Below are positions 1 through 7,678 of a stretch of 41,041 bases of DNA, piece after piece. The first letter of the stretch is position 1; every line of letters begins with the position of its first letter. The stretch is taken from IMG/VR virus record IMGVR_UViG_3300045738_000166, positions 1-41,041 of that record, one strand, 5' to 3'. The position numbers were made by a program, and so were the translations under genes. The DNA comes from a virus. Under the pieces are notes generated by a model. It was not told the DNA's origin and made no database searches. It saw nothing but the letters and a program-made list of their open reading frames with translations.

Positions 1-14
1 ATCAAAGTTATTAA

Positions 15-22
15 TATTTATA
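15..22 (-). promoter_or_regulatory. T4-type late promoter, leftward
   Basis: The plus strand reads TATTTATA, so the minus strand carries the exact late octamer TATAAATA. It lies just past the stop codon of the GNAT-like gene and points left, so it probably serves a gene outside the window. Only the octamer supports it. Confidence 0.5.
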
Positions 23-31
23 TAATGAGGT

Positions 32-640
32 TCAATTTGCAAAATATTCTTTCCATTCTTTGTGAGTTATTGAATCAAAATCAAATGTGTAGTTAGTATT
101 TAATGTATGTATCGTTACATTCTGCCAACAATATTTATGGTTGTATGGGTTACTTTTTTTACTACAAGTAAAATACATATCTGGAAGTAATTTGAACGTA
201 CTATTAAGTCTTTCAGTAAATCTTTTTAAACTGATCCAACGCCGAGGAAATTCTGTAGTAACAATTACTGCATCAAGTTTTATTTTTTTAGCAACTTCTA
301 CTTGTAATGGAATAAAAATATCACTCCATAGATGTTGCATATTATCTGTATTAGAATTATATCCTAAACCTTTACGTCTATATTTTGGATTTTTGTAAGT
401 AGATTGTAAACCTCTACCGACATTGCCCCAACGTTTACTATATAATCCACTAAAAGCTATAAGAGTATTGCCTTCTAACATTACATGAAAACAATCATAA
501 TCTCCAATTTCATTTAACAATTTTTTGTAATTTTTTTCGTTATGTAAATTTTGTTTGTATAATGTTTCTAGTTCTTTTTCAATAATACTTAATATTGTTG
601 GGTTTGGTTTATTAATAATATCTTCAATAACCATATTCAT
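32..640 (-). CDS. GNAT-like N-acyltransferase
   Basis: A 202-residue protein that I read as a GNAT-fold acyltransferase. Residues 52-66 look like the central beta strands, and residues 87-93 (YRRKGLG) match the acyl-CoA pyrophosphate-binding turn (Q/R-x-x-G-x-G/A) at the start of motif A, followed by a helix. The substrate is unknown. The start codon lies inside the end of the upstream radical SAM gene (17-nt overlap), so the two are probably translationally coupled. The gene is third in a leftward operon fired by late promoters at 1.8 kb. The family call rests on one motif and general layout. A divergent or catalytically dead GNAT fold is possible. Confidence 0.55.
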   Translation of the reverse strand: MNMVIEDIINKPNPTILSIIEKELETLYKQNLHNEKNYKKLLNEIGDYDCFHVMLEGNTLIAFSGLYSKRWGNVGRGLQSTYKNPKYRRKGLGYNSNTDNMQHLWSDIFIPLQVEVAKKIKLDAVIVTTEFPRRWISLKRFTERLNSTFKLLPDMYFTCSKKSNPYNHKYCWQNVTIHTLNTNYTFDFDSITHKEWKEYFAN

Positions 641-1493
641 TTAATTTTACATCCTCAAAAAATGGAGCGCATTTCCAATCTTTGGTAATACGTCCACGAT
701 ATTCATTTTCAGAATCAACTAAACCATCTTCATCAACTTGCCAATCAATAAAACGTATTAGTACATTTTTATATTCATATACTATAGAAGTTCCACAATT
801 TTTAATTTGGTGGCTAGATTTTTTAATGTCGAATTTATTTTTAAAAATATCAACCAATTCTTCAATAGTGTATGTATAATCTTTGCCCAAATTACGGCCA
901 AGTAGACCTACACTTTTAAAACGAAGTATAGGTTTAACTTTAAATTTGTAATTTGTTTCTTCCATAGCATTAAAAAACAAATTAATTTGATCGTCTATTG
1001 TATGTTCATTAACACCTTTTGCTATAATAGTTCCGGTATTAATAATCATATTTTCTAACATACAATTATGTAGAGCCCTAACTTTTAATTTAGAATACTT
1101 TCCATTATCTAAAATTTTATAAACTTCATCATCATTTGCACCATTCATTGATATTAAACAAAGACGTAAACCAGCATCTTTTAATTCTTTAACATATTCT
1201 TTACGGCCGAGTTTTAAACCATTCGTAGTTAAACTAACCTTATGTCCTAATTTTTTAACATTACGAATTATATCTGGTAAATCTTCTCGTATTGTAGGCT
1301 CAGCACCTATTAATCTGATATAAACTCTCTTGGGCAATTTTTCTAGAAAAGAATATAATTTGTTGGCATCCATATCGGGAATTTCTCGATTGGGAATATA
1401 ACAATTTGCACAAGACATATTACAACGATGAGTTATATCAGCCACTAATACATCAAAGATATTATCTTCAGGAAGTAATTGGTAATATTTCAT
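624..1493 (-). CDS. Radical SAM enzyme
   Basis: A 289-residue protein with the radical SAM iron-sulfur motif CxxxCxxC at Cys24, Cys28 and Cys31 (HRCNMSCANC). A GAEPT segment near residue 64 corresponds to the family's GGEP motif, which contacts the methionine of SAM, and SLTTNG near residue 87 is a typical next strand. The family cleaves S-adenosylmethionine to start radical chemistry. MoaA- and peptide-maturase-like members share this N-terminal layout. Two late cysteines (NCG near 233, WKC near 274) could bind a further cluster but do not form a full SPASM pattern. It sits between a 104-residue unknown protein (9-nt gap) and a GNAT-like gene (17-nt overlap) in a late operon. The substrate cannot be read from the sequence. 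Confidence 0.85.
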   Translation of the reverse strand: MKYYQLLPEDNIFDVLVADITHRCNMSCANCYIPNREIPDMDANKLYSFLEKLPKRVYIRLIGAEPTIREDLPDIIRNVKKLGHKVSLTTNGLKLGRKEYVKELKDAGLRLCLISMNGANDDEVYKILDNGKYSKLKVRALHNCMLENMIINTGTIIAKGVNEHTIDDQINLFFNAMEETNYKFKVKPILRFKSVGLLGRNLGKDYTYTIEELVDIFKNKFDIKKSSHQIKNCGTSIVYEYKNVLIRFIDWQVDEDGLVDSENEYRGRITKDWKCAPFFEDVKLNEYGY

Positions 1494-1502
1494 TACAAAA
1501 AA

Positions 1503-1817
1503 TTATGTATTATTAAAACTTATCTCTCCGTCAATTTCTTCTTTAACAGTCCAACCATCAGATAAAAGTGTTGCAACACTATTAGTTCTGCTTGTTTGGC
1601 CAGCTTGTCTAGTTGATCTGTAGTTAGAATAGTTTTCGGGCGTCCATGTCCGAGTTTCTATTAGAGTTGTTGAATTTTCTAACTCCCTAACAACGCTTTT
1701 CATGTCAGAATCAGAAACATTATATGGTAGAATAGACAATATATCATTCAATGCATCTGTTACATTAGCAAAGGATCCTGCAGATTTTATATATGTTAAT
1801 TTTTGTGTTATATCCAT
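1503..1817 (-). CDS. Hypothetical late protein, first gene of radical SAM operon
   Basis: A 104-residue protein of no family I recognise. It has no signal peptide, membrane segment or cysteine. The N-terminal half looks helical and the middle (about residues 57-80) is rich in Thr, Ser, Arg, Asn and Tyr. It is the first gene of the leftward operon, and its ATG lies exactly 5 nt after a perfect minus-strand TATAAATA (1823-1830), with a second octamer at 1841-1848. The 9-nt gap to the radical SAM gene suggests a functional link. It could be a substrate or accessory protein of that enzyme, or an unrelated virion protein. The promoter and tight spacing argue that the gene is real. Confidence 0.7.
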   Translation of the reverse strand: MDITQKLTYIKSAGSFANVTDALNDILSILPYNVSDSDMKSVVRELENSTTLIETRTWTPENYSNYRSTRQAGQTSRTNSVATLLSDGWTVKEEIDGEISFNNT

Positions 1818-1822
1818 AGTAA

Positions 1823-1830
1823 TATTTATA
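1823..1830 (-). promoter_or_regulatory. Late promoter 5 nt before a start codon
   Basis: Exact TATAAATA on the minus strand, followed by TTACT and then the ATG at 1817. By the T4 geometry (octamer about -13 to -6) transcription would start at or next to the A of the ATG, giving a leaderless mRNA. No Shine-Dalgarno sequence is visible. Confidence 0.6.
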
Positions 1831-1840
1831 CACTATGTTT

Positions 1841-1852
1841 TATTTATAAATA
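1841..1852. promoter_or_regulatory. Palindromic bidirectional late promoter
   Basis: TATTTATAAATA is its own reverse complement. It carries TATAAATA on the plus strand at 1845-1852 and on the minus strand at 1848-1841. It lies between the leftward radical SAM operon and the rightward fibre genes, so one site could serve both directions. Confidence 0.6.
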
Positions 1853-1877
1853 AACCAGAGGATAAGCAGCAAAAGAT

Positions 1878-1885
1878 TATAAATA
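1878..1885 (+). promoter_or_regulatory. Late promoter of the fibre island
   Basis: Exact TATAAATA on the plus strand, 37 nt before the ATG at 1923. The leader contains AGGA at 1911-1914, a usable ribosome binding site. No other plus-strand octamer was seen until 10.45 kb, so this site and 1845-1852 probably drive about 8.5 kb. Confidence 0.65.
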
Positions 1886-1922
1886 GATATATAATAAGAG
1901 ATAAACATCTAGGATACTCTAT

Positions 1923-2303
1923 ATGGCATCAGTTATAAAAGTTAAACGTTCAGAAGTATCGCTTAACGCACCCACTACAAGTGATTTGGCCGTAGGCGAA
2001 ATTGCTATTAATACTGCTGATAATAAACTCTACATTAAAGATAGTACTGGTGCTATTAAAGAAATTGGAGGAGGTGCAGGTGTTAGTTTGCATGACGTAC
2101 TCACCACTAACAATTCTTCAACAGAATCTATACATCTGAATGGTTCTACTATTATCTTTGAAGGTGCTACTGCTGATGCATTTGAAACAACAATAACAGC
2201 TACAGATCCACTTCAGGATAATACTTTAACATTACCTGATCAAAGTGGATTAATAACAACGGAAGCTGATGCACTAGCTTTTTCAGTAGTGTTTGGCGGA
2301 TAA
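1923..2303 (+). CDS. Small phage fibre/structural protein
   Basis: A 126-residue protein. Residues 1-45 (IKVKRS, then LAVGEIAINTADNKLYIKD) match the short N-terminal domain of many phage fibres and adhesins, in which a GELA/GEIAIN strand is followed by a DNKLYI hairpin. The rest is beta-rich, Thr/Ala-rich fibre-like sequence. The 1,669-residue fibre at 13.9 kb starts with the same type of domain (FKIKRS, QGELAL, DRLFIG). It is first in the rightward late unit. A short fibre, a fibre base or a connector are all possible; the exact role is not visible. Confidence 0.7.
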   Translation: MASVIKVKRSEVSLNAPTTSDLAVGEIAINTADNKLYIKDSTGAIKEIGGGAGVSLHDVLTTNNSSTESIHLNGSTIIFEGATADAFETTITATDPLQDNTLTLPDQSGLITTEADALAFSVVFGG

Positions 2304-2306
2304 TTT

Positions 2307-2636
2307 ATGGCAAGTTCTTTTAAAAATGCGGGTGGCGCTGTAGGACAAACTGATGATGCTACGGCAAATATATATACTTGTCCGGCATCTACGCAGGCTG
2401 TATTACACGCAATTTACTTATCAAATACATCAACAACGAATGTGGGTAGAGTAGATATTAAAGTAACAATTGATGGAGGTTCAACCTTTCGTCATATAGG
2501 AAAATATTTAGAAGTTATGGCTCAAAATACTTTAGTATTAGATAAACCAGTTAATTTAGAAACTGGAGATATAATTAGGGTTGTTGCTGATGTTAATCAT
2601 ATAGAAGCTTTCATTAGCATTTTAGAGGTTTCATAA
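2307..2636 (+). CDS. Putative beta-sandwich structural protein
   Basis: A 109-residue protein with alternating beta strands and no signal peptide, membrane segment or catalytic motif. The pattern YTCPAST-QAVLHAIYLSN, a GGSTFR hairpin, then NTLVLDKPVNLETGDIIRV resembles small beta-sandwich virion proteins common in marine phages, though I cannot name a characterised homologue. The ATG follows the upstream stop by 3 nt, and the next gene starts 1 nt after its stop, so it lies in a tight structural operon. Probably a fibre or connector component. Confidence 0.65.
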   Translation: MASSFKNAGGAVGQTDDATANIYTCPASTQAVLHAIYLSNTSTTNVGRVDIKVTIDGGSTFRHIGKYLEVMAQNTLVLDKPVNLETGDIIRVVADVNHIEAFISILEVS

Positions 2637-2637
2637 T

Positions 2638-3063
2638 ATGTCGTATATCACACAGACAGATACTTTTTCAGAAAATGGTCGATCTTGGTGGCCTGAAGCT
2701 GCAGTTCATATTTTGCATAGAGATGAAACTGGATTGCTAACATATAAGAAAGTTTATGTTCAAGGCAACGATACGATTGAACTAAATAGTGGAGAGGGAT
2801 TTGCTTTCGGATCATTAGATGCTTTACTTGCTGGTGTAGATGCTTCTGGAAATAACATCAATGAATCTCAGTGGGGAGTTGATGAATCTGGACAAGAATA
2901 TTATGAGGATAATATTGGAAATAGAGCATTTGAACAGATGTCGATAAGCAGAGATAAAATAACTTATTATTTAAACAGCGACGGTAACTTAGTCGCTAGA
3001 CACGAACAGAATTTTACTTACGCTGCCGCACAAGACGGCGCAACAGAAAACTGGATAGGATAA
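2638..3063 (+). CDS. Hypothetical structural-operon protein
   Basis: A 141-residue acidic protein rich in Gly, Asn, Tyr and Trp, which I do not recognise. It begins SYITQTDTFSENGRSWWPEA and ends with aromatic, Ala-rich segments. No membrane segment or cysteine is present. It sits 1 nt after the previous gene and 4 nt before the modular fibre, so it is expressed with the adhesins and is probably a virion part or a fibre adaptor. Function is inferred from context only. Confidence 0.6.
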   Translation: MSYITQTDTFSENGRSWWPEAAVHILHRDETGLLTYKKVYVQGNDTIELNSGEGFAFGSLDALLAGVDASGNNINESQWGVDESGQEYYEDNIGNRAFEQMSISRDKITYYLNSDGNLVARHEQNFTYAAAQDGATENWIG

Positions 3064-3067
3064 AACA

Positions 3068-5008
3068 ATGGCAGATTTTGTATTAGGAAGATTAAGATTT
3101 CATTTTAAAGGCGATTGGGTTACTGCTACAGCATATATCAAAGATGATTGTGTACGCTATGGCGGTAATGTTTTTGTTGTAAAGTCAAATCATACTTCAA
3201 ACGCAGATTTTTATGTAGACCTTACCGCAAGTAAATTAGAAAAGTTTACAGGCGGCCATGAATTTAAAAACACTTGGGCAACTACAACATACTATAAGGT
3301 AGATGATGTTGTACAGTGGGGTGGTAAAACTTATATCGCTAACCTTGGACATACGTCGGCCGCAAGTCTTTATGATGATGAAGCTAAATGGACAGAGTTT
3401 ACCTCTGGATTTGCTTGGTTAGGAACATACACAAACGCTACAGATTATAAACTTAATGATGTAGTGAAGTATGGTGCTTCTACTTATGTTTGTACCACAC
3501 AACATACAGCTGGTTCAACATTAGATGGAACTAAATTTACATTGTTTGCTTCAGGTTTAGAGTTTGAAGATAGTTGGGTAATAGGTACAAATTATCAATT
3601 AGGCGATATTACAACTTACGGTGGTTATAGTTATGTTGCTGCGAGAGATAATATTGGAGTTGTTCCTTATAACAATACTCTAGATTGGAGTATTTTATCC
3701 ACAGGTTTTAAACAGAAAGGACAGTATAATAACGCAACAGCATATAGTCCTGGTGATGTAGTAATCTATGGCGGGCATTCTTTTTCTGCCAAGGTTGATA
3801 CTACAGGTAACGCACCAGATTCCGCAACACACTGGGAATTGGTTGTTGAAGGCTTAACATGGAAAGATGCTTGGACTGATGCTACTGTATATAGTCCTGG
3901 TGATACTCTTGGCCATATTGCTAATGCATATCGTTGTAAATTAACTCACACATCAAATAATGGTGTCAATGATCCAGTAACAGATAGTGCTGGTACTTAT
4001 TGGGACCTAGTTGCTGAAGGTGATTCTGCTGCAGTAATGTCTGCACAGGGCGATCTGCTCACACGAAACCCAACCGCAAATTATCGTTTGCCGATTGGAG
4101 CCGCAGGTTCTTATTTACGATCTGACGGAGCCGATCCATCTTGGGAAACAGGACCGATTGGAGTTGCAGATGGTGGCACAGGACTTTCAACAGTTGCTGT
4201 TGACACATTAGTTACAGGTAATACAGCAGGTGCATTAACATCAGAAGCAAAGTTGAAGTTTGTAGATATTGGTTCCGGTGCAATGCAATTGCAGGTTACT
4301 GGTGGTGTAGATATTCAAGGTGCACTAACGACAGTATGTTATGATGTTAGTGGAGATACTGTTCTTGCTACTGCTAGAATTACAGACTTAACAGATGGAC
4401 GAGTAGTAATTTCTGGCGCTTTAGGTGAGATTGAAGATGACGCTAATTTTACATGGAATAAATCTACAAGTCTCCTCTCTGCAACAAAAATTTCTATAGG
4501 CACATCCGCAGTAATAGCAAGTGCTTCAGTTGCAGACTTAACAGATGGACGTGTAGTGGTTGCAGGCGCTTCTGGAGAATTAGAAGATCACGCCGCTTTT
4601 ACTTATAATGGAACTACGCTTGCTGTTGATTCGCTTGATGTAGATAACATTAAAATTAATGGTAACGTAATATCGTCAACGGATGTAAATGGTAATATTA
4701 CATTTACACCAAATGGTACTGGTGGACTTATATTCAGTACAGTTGCAACACAGTCTACTGCACCTAGTATAGGAACTCATGTAACAAATAAAGATTATGT
4801 TGATGAACAAGCTGCACCTGCTACAACAGCATTGCAGATAAATCAAACGACTGGTGCTTTAACACACATTGTTTCAACGAACTTTAATGTTCCAGCTCAA
4901 GTGGCAGATTTTGGACAAGATCCTGCTAATTCAGTGTGGTTTGCTGCAGGTGAAGGTGCTACATTAGAAATTGATGCAAAAGGACACTTACAACTAAACG
5001 TTGCATAA
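3068..5008 (+). CDS. Tail fibre with six carbohydrate-binding-like modules
   Basis: A 646-residue fibre/adhesin. Residues 9 to about 320 hold six tandem modules of about 50 residues, each with the pattern W/Y-x4-5-Y-x3-D-x-V-x-Y/W-G-x2-Y/F, usually followed by HTS or a similar turn (GDWVTATAYIKDD, NTWATTTYYKVDD, GTYTNATDYKLND, DSWVIGTNYQLGD, GQYNNATAYSPGD, DAWTDATVYSPGD). This resembles the small chitin-type carbohydrate-binding modules (CBM5/12). The C-terminal half has repetitive shaft-type sequence (ADGGTGLST, two copies of ADLTDGRVV, TNKDYVDEQ) seen in phage fibres. It probably binds host surface glycans. The following RCC1 genes begin with the same module, pointing to a shared anchor or a shared glycan. 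Confidence 0.75.
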   Translation: MADFVLGRLRFHFKGDWVTATAYIKDDCVRYGGNVFVVKSNHTSNADFYVDLTASKLEKFTGGHEFKNTWATTTYYKVDDVVQWGGKTYIANLGHTSAASLYDDEAKWTEFTSGFAWLGTYTNATDYKLNDVVKYGASTYVCTTQHTAGSTLDGTKFTLFASGLEFEDSWVIGTNYQLGDITTYGGYSYVAARDNIGVVPYNNTLDWSILSTGFKQKGQYNNATAYSPGDVVIYGGHSFSAKVDTTGNAPDSATHWELVVEGLTWKDAWTDATVYSPGDTLGHIANAYRCKLTHTSNNGVNDPVTDSAGTYWDLVAEGDSAAVMSAQGDLLTRNPTANYRLPIGAAGSYLRSDGADPSWETGPIGVADGGTGLSTVAVDTLVTGNTAGALTSEAKLKFVDIGSGAMQLQVTGGVDIQGALTTVCYDVSGDTVLATARITDLTDGRVVISGALGEIEDDANFTWNKSTSLLSATKISIGTSAVIASASVADLTDGRVVVAGASGELEDHAAFTYNGTTLAVDSLDVDNIKINGNVISSTDVNGNITFTPNGTGGLIFSTVATQSTAPSIGTHVTNKDYVDEQAAPATTALQINQTTGALTHIVSTNFNVPAQVADFGQDPANSVWFAAGEGATLEIDAKGHLQLNVA

Positions 5009-5037
5009 AATAAGGAAAGTATAGAGGATTAATTAAG

Positions 5038-7659
5038 ATGTCAGTAACAACAACACAAATAGGAAATTTACACTTCAACTATAAAGGCGATTGGGATTCT
5101 GGTACAGCTTATGTAATAGATGATGTAGTACAGAGAGGCCTCACTGATTTTGTTTGTCTTTCGGCACACTCGAACAGTACTCCTTCTATTGAGAGGGAAT
5201 TAACATATGATGTTACAGTAGCTGCAGGCACACAGTATCCAAGTGGTGCGGGAAATACTTTTCATTTTGCTGGCCAAGGTATGGATAATCCTGCGGCACC
5301 GGCCGATAATCCGAAATTAGTTATTAGTAGAGGTGAAACACATCATTTTAAACAAGATGATGCTACTAATGATGGCCATCCAATGTTATTTGGAACAAAT
5401 GGAGACACTACTGTTGTATTATATGAACAGGGCGTTCGTTATTATTTGGATGGTAAACTGACAGCTGTTGCAAATTGGAAAAACCTTACCAAGTTTAATG
5501 CAGCAGAAACAAGACGTATTGTTATTACTCTGAAAGATGATGCCCCAGTAGGCGGAACTCCTGCTGACCTTTGGTATCATTGTGATGTACATGGTGTTGC
5601 TATGGGTGAGGAAATTATAGTAACTAATGCTACACGATACTGGCATCCAATCAGAGAGAGTTTTGATTTTAAAGGAACACATGATAATACATCTAGTACA
5701 CAGTATTATGTCAACGATATAGTTGCTATTGATGTTCCTGTAGATAATACATTAGGTGGTCCAGAACACTCAGGTTCGACCTTGGGTGGACAAACAACTG
5801 CTGTGATGATGACAAACAAAAGTCATGAATCAAGAGCACACTATATTTGTGTACAGGACCATCAGGCTGATGGTACAGATTCAACAATACCTTGGCGTAA
5901 CAACGCTGACTGGGATGTTATAACTCAAGAAGATGATTTTGATGATACAAATATAGCAAATGATCATGCTCGAGGACAAACGGGATTGTTTTCTGGAAAT
6001 TATATTGAATCTTTAGTACAACCAATGCACGATAGAATTTTGGGACAAGATAATCCAACAAGGAGAAAGACTGGTCAGTACATGAGATATTACTGTCATG
6101 GTATGCCAACGTTTATTGGTGGACGAGGAAATGTAATGTTGTCTGGTTCATCTTCTACAGGACAGAATTCACATAACCAAGACTACATGACAATGACTGG
6201 TATGAACTTTGCTTTTCTAGATTGGTACCGTTCTAAAGATCATGGTAAAACTGGAGTACATACTACTCCAGATGGTAAAATTCCTAAGGTTATTAAATAT
6301 CAGATTGGATATGATAGTGGTTTGTGTTTAATGAACAACGGCGAAGTATATCACTGGGGTTACGGTGGACACGGCCAGAATGGAGATAGATCAACTTCTA
6401 ATAGAAGTTATACAAACCGAGTTGGTGGTACTTACAGAGAAATTTTTGATGCAACAGATACCACAACACACGTTTGGAAAGATATAAGAATAGCTGATAT
6501 TCATATATCCAACTGGGGTCAGCAGGATAGTACACATCATTGTGGTGCTATTGATGAAAATGGCGAAGTGTGGATGTGGGGATATAACGGATATGGTCAG
6601 TTAGGTATTGGTAATACATCTAACCAAACTGTACCACAAAAGATTAATAGTGCGTTTTTTAATAACTCTCCCGTTCTAGATATGTGGTTAATGGGTGGAA
6701 GTTATGGTACAAGTTATTTCTTGACTCAAGCAGGTAGACTTTATAGTTGTGGTTATAATGGTTATGGACAACTAGGACATGATAGTACGTCACAGGCTGT
6801 GGCGCCACTAAATGCTGTTGGTGAAGTGGGTTCTGGTGCTACAGTAGAAATAGCAACAGATACTACAGAAAAGATTGTTAAGCTACTATGCGATGAATGG
6901 GGCAGTTATGGTAGAGCCGCATTTTTAACAGAATCTGGTATGGTTTATACTGTTGGTTATAATAATTATGGTTGGGCGAGTTCAGGATCAACAGCACAAC
7001 AGGAAAAGTTTACGAAAACTGCATTGGGTGCTGGATCTGGTACAGGCGCTTGTGATAATTTCTGGTTTGTAGGCAACGGGCAATACGGTTCTATGTATAT
7101 GCAAGATACAGCTTCACCTAAAGTTGTTACTTCAACAGGCCGCAATGGTAATTATCAGTTATGTAATGGTAATAATACAGACCAATCTGCTCCAGCAAAT
7201 GTGTTTCTTTCAATTCGAGGTTCTTCAGTGCCTTGTACGCAAGTTAAAGAAGTTAAAAGTATGTCTGGGTATGATTACCACAACGTATTCATTCTAGTAG
7301 AACCTGTTACTGGTAGCGATAAAGGAATTATGTTTGTGGGAGGAAGAAACAACAGAGGTTCTTCTTCAATGGGATGGTCTGATACTTATGCTAATGCAAG
7401 TCAAGATAGATCAAATGAGATTGAAGATAAATCGAATGGTTACGCTCAGATGCCAAGATTGATGTCTGATGTACAAGGACACGTTAGAACGATTATGCCT
7501 TTTGGTTATACAACAGATGATGCTTCAAGTCATTATTGGCACTGTAGTATTATAACAGACAGAAATAGGTATGTACATTGTGGTAATGAAGATTATTATA
7601 CTTCAGGACATATGCGGAATAATAGACGAACTATTATGCAACCGCCACCAATAGGATAA
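5038..7659 (+). CDS. RCC1-repeat adhesin with a cupredoxin-like domain
   Basis: An 873-residue virion-type protein. Residues 8-45 are a GDW/carbohydrate-binding-like module. Residues 54-197 look like a cupredoxin domain: ISRGETHHF, His114 in DGHPM, then WYHCDVHGVAMG giving Cys182, His185 and Met189, the ligand pattern of type 1 copper sites. From about residue 415 to the end there are RCC1-type repeats (GEVYHWGYGGHGQ, GEVWMWGYNGYGQLGIG, GYNGYGQLGHD), expected to form a beta-propeller. It lies between a fibre gene and a second RCC1 protein, with an AGAGGA-type ribosome binding site. Probable role: receptor binding or an outer baseplate/fibre part. Copper binding is inferred, not known. Confidence 0.72.
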   Translation: MSVTTTQIGNLHFNYKGDWDSGTAYVIDDVVQRGLTDFVCLSAHSNSTPSIERELTYDVTVAAGTQYPSGAGNTFHFAGQGMDNPAAPADNPKLVISRGETHHFKQDDATNDGHPMLFGTNGDTTVVLYEQGVRYYLDGKLTAVANWKNLTKFNAAETRRIVITLKDDAPVGGTPADLWYHCDVHGVAMGEEIIVTNATRYWHPIRESFDFKGTHDNTSSTQYYVNDIVAIDVPVDNTLGGPEHSGSTLGGQTTAVMMTNKSHESRAHYICVQDHQADGTDSTIPWRNNADWDVITQEDDFDDTNIANDHARGQTGLFSGNYIESLVQPMHDRILGQDNPTRRKTGQYMRYYCHGMPTFIGGRGNVMLSGSSSTGQNSHNQDYMTMTGMNFAFLDWYRSKDHGKTGVHTTPDGKIPKVIKYQIGYDSGLCLMNNGEVYHWGYGGHGQNGDRSTSNRSYTNRVGGTYREIFDATDTTTHVWKDIRIADIHISNWGQQDSTHHCGAIDENGEVWMWGYNGYGQLGIGNTSNQTVPQKINSAFFNNSPVLDMWLMGGSYGTSYFLTQAGRLYSCGYNGYGQLGHDSTSQAVAPLNAVGEVGSGATVEIATDTTEKIVKLLCDEWGSYGRAAFLTESGMVYTVGYNNYGWASSGSTAQQEKFTKTALGAGSGTGACDNFWFVGNGQYGSMYMQDTASPKVVTSTGRNGNYQLCNGNNTDQSAPANVFLSIRGSSVPCTQVKEVKSMSGYDYHNVFILVEPVTGSDKGIMFVGGRNNRGSSSMGWSDTYANASQDRSNEIEDKSNGYAQMPRLMSDVQGHVRTIMPFGYTTDDASSHYWHCSIITDRNRYVHCGNEDYYTSGHMRNNRRTIMQPPPIG

Positions 7660-7678
7660 ATTAAATAGGAAAAGAACA

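Noticed and set aside
1702-1938. 78-codon plus-strand frame across the divergent promoter region
   Set aside because: It is antisense to the 104-residue gene and runs through the late promoters; no ribosome binding site or recognisable product.
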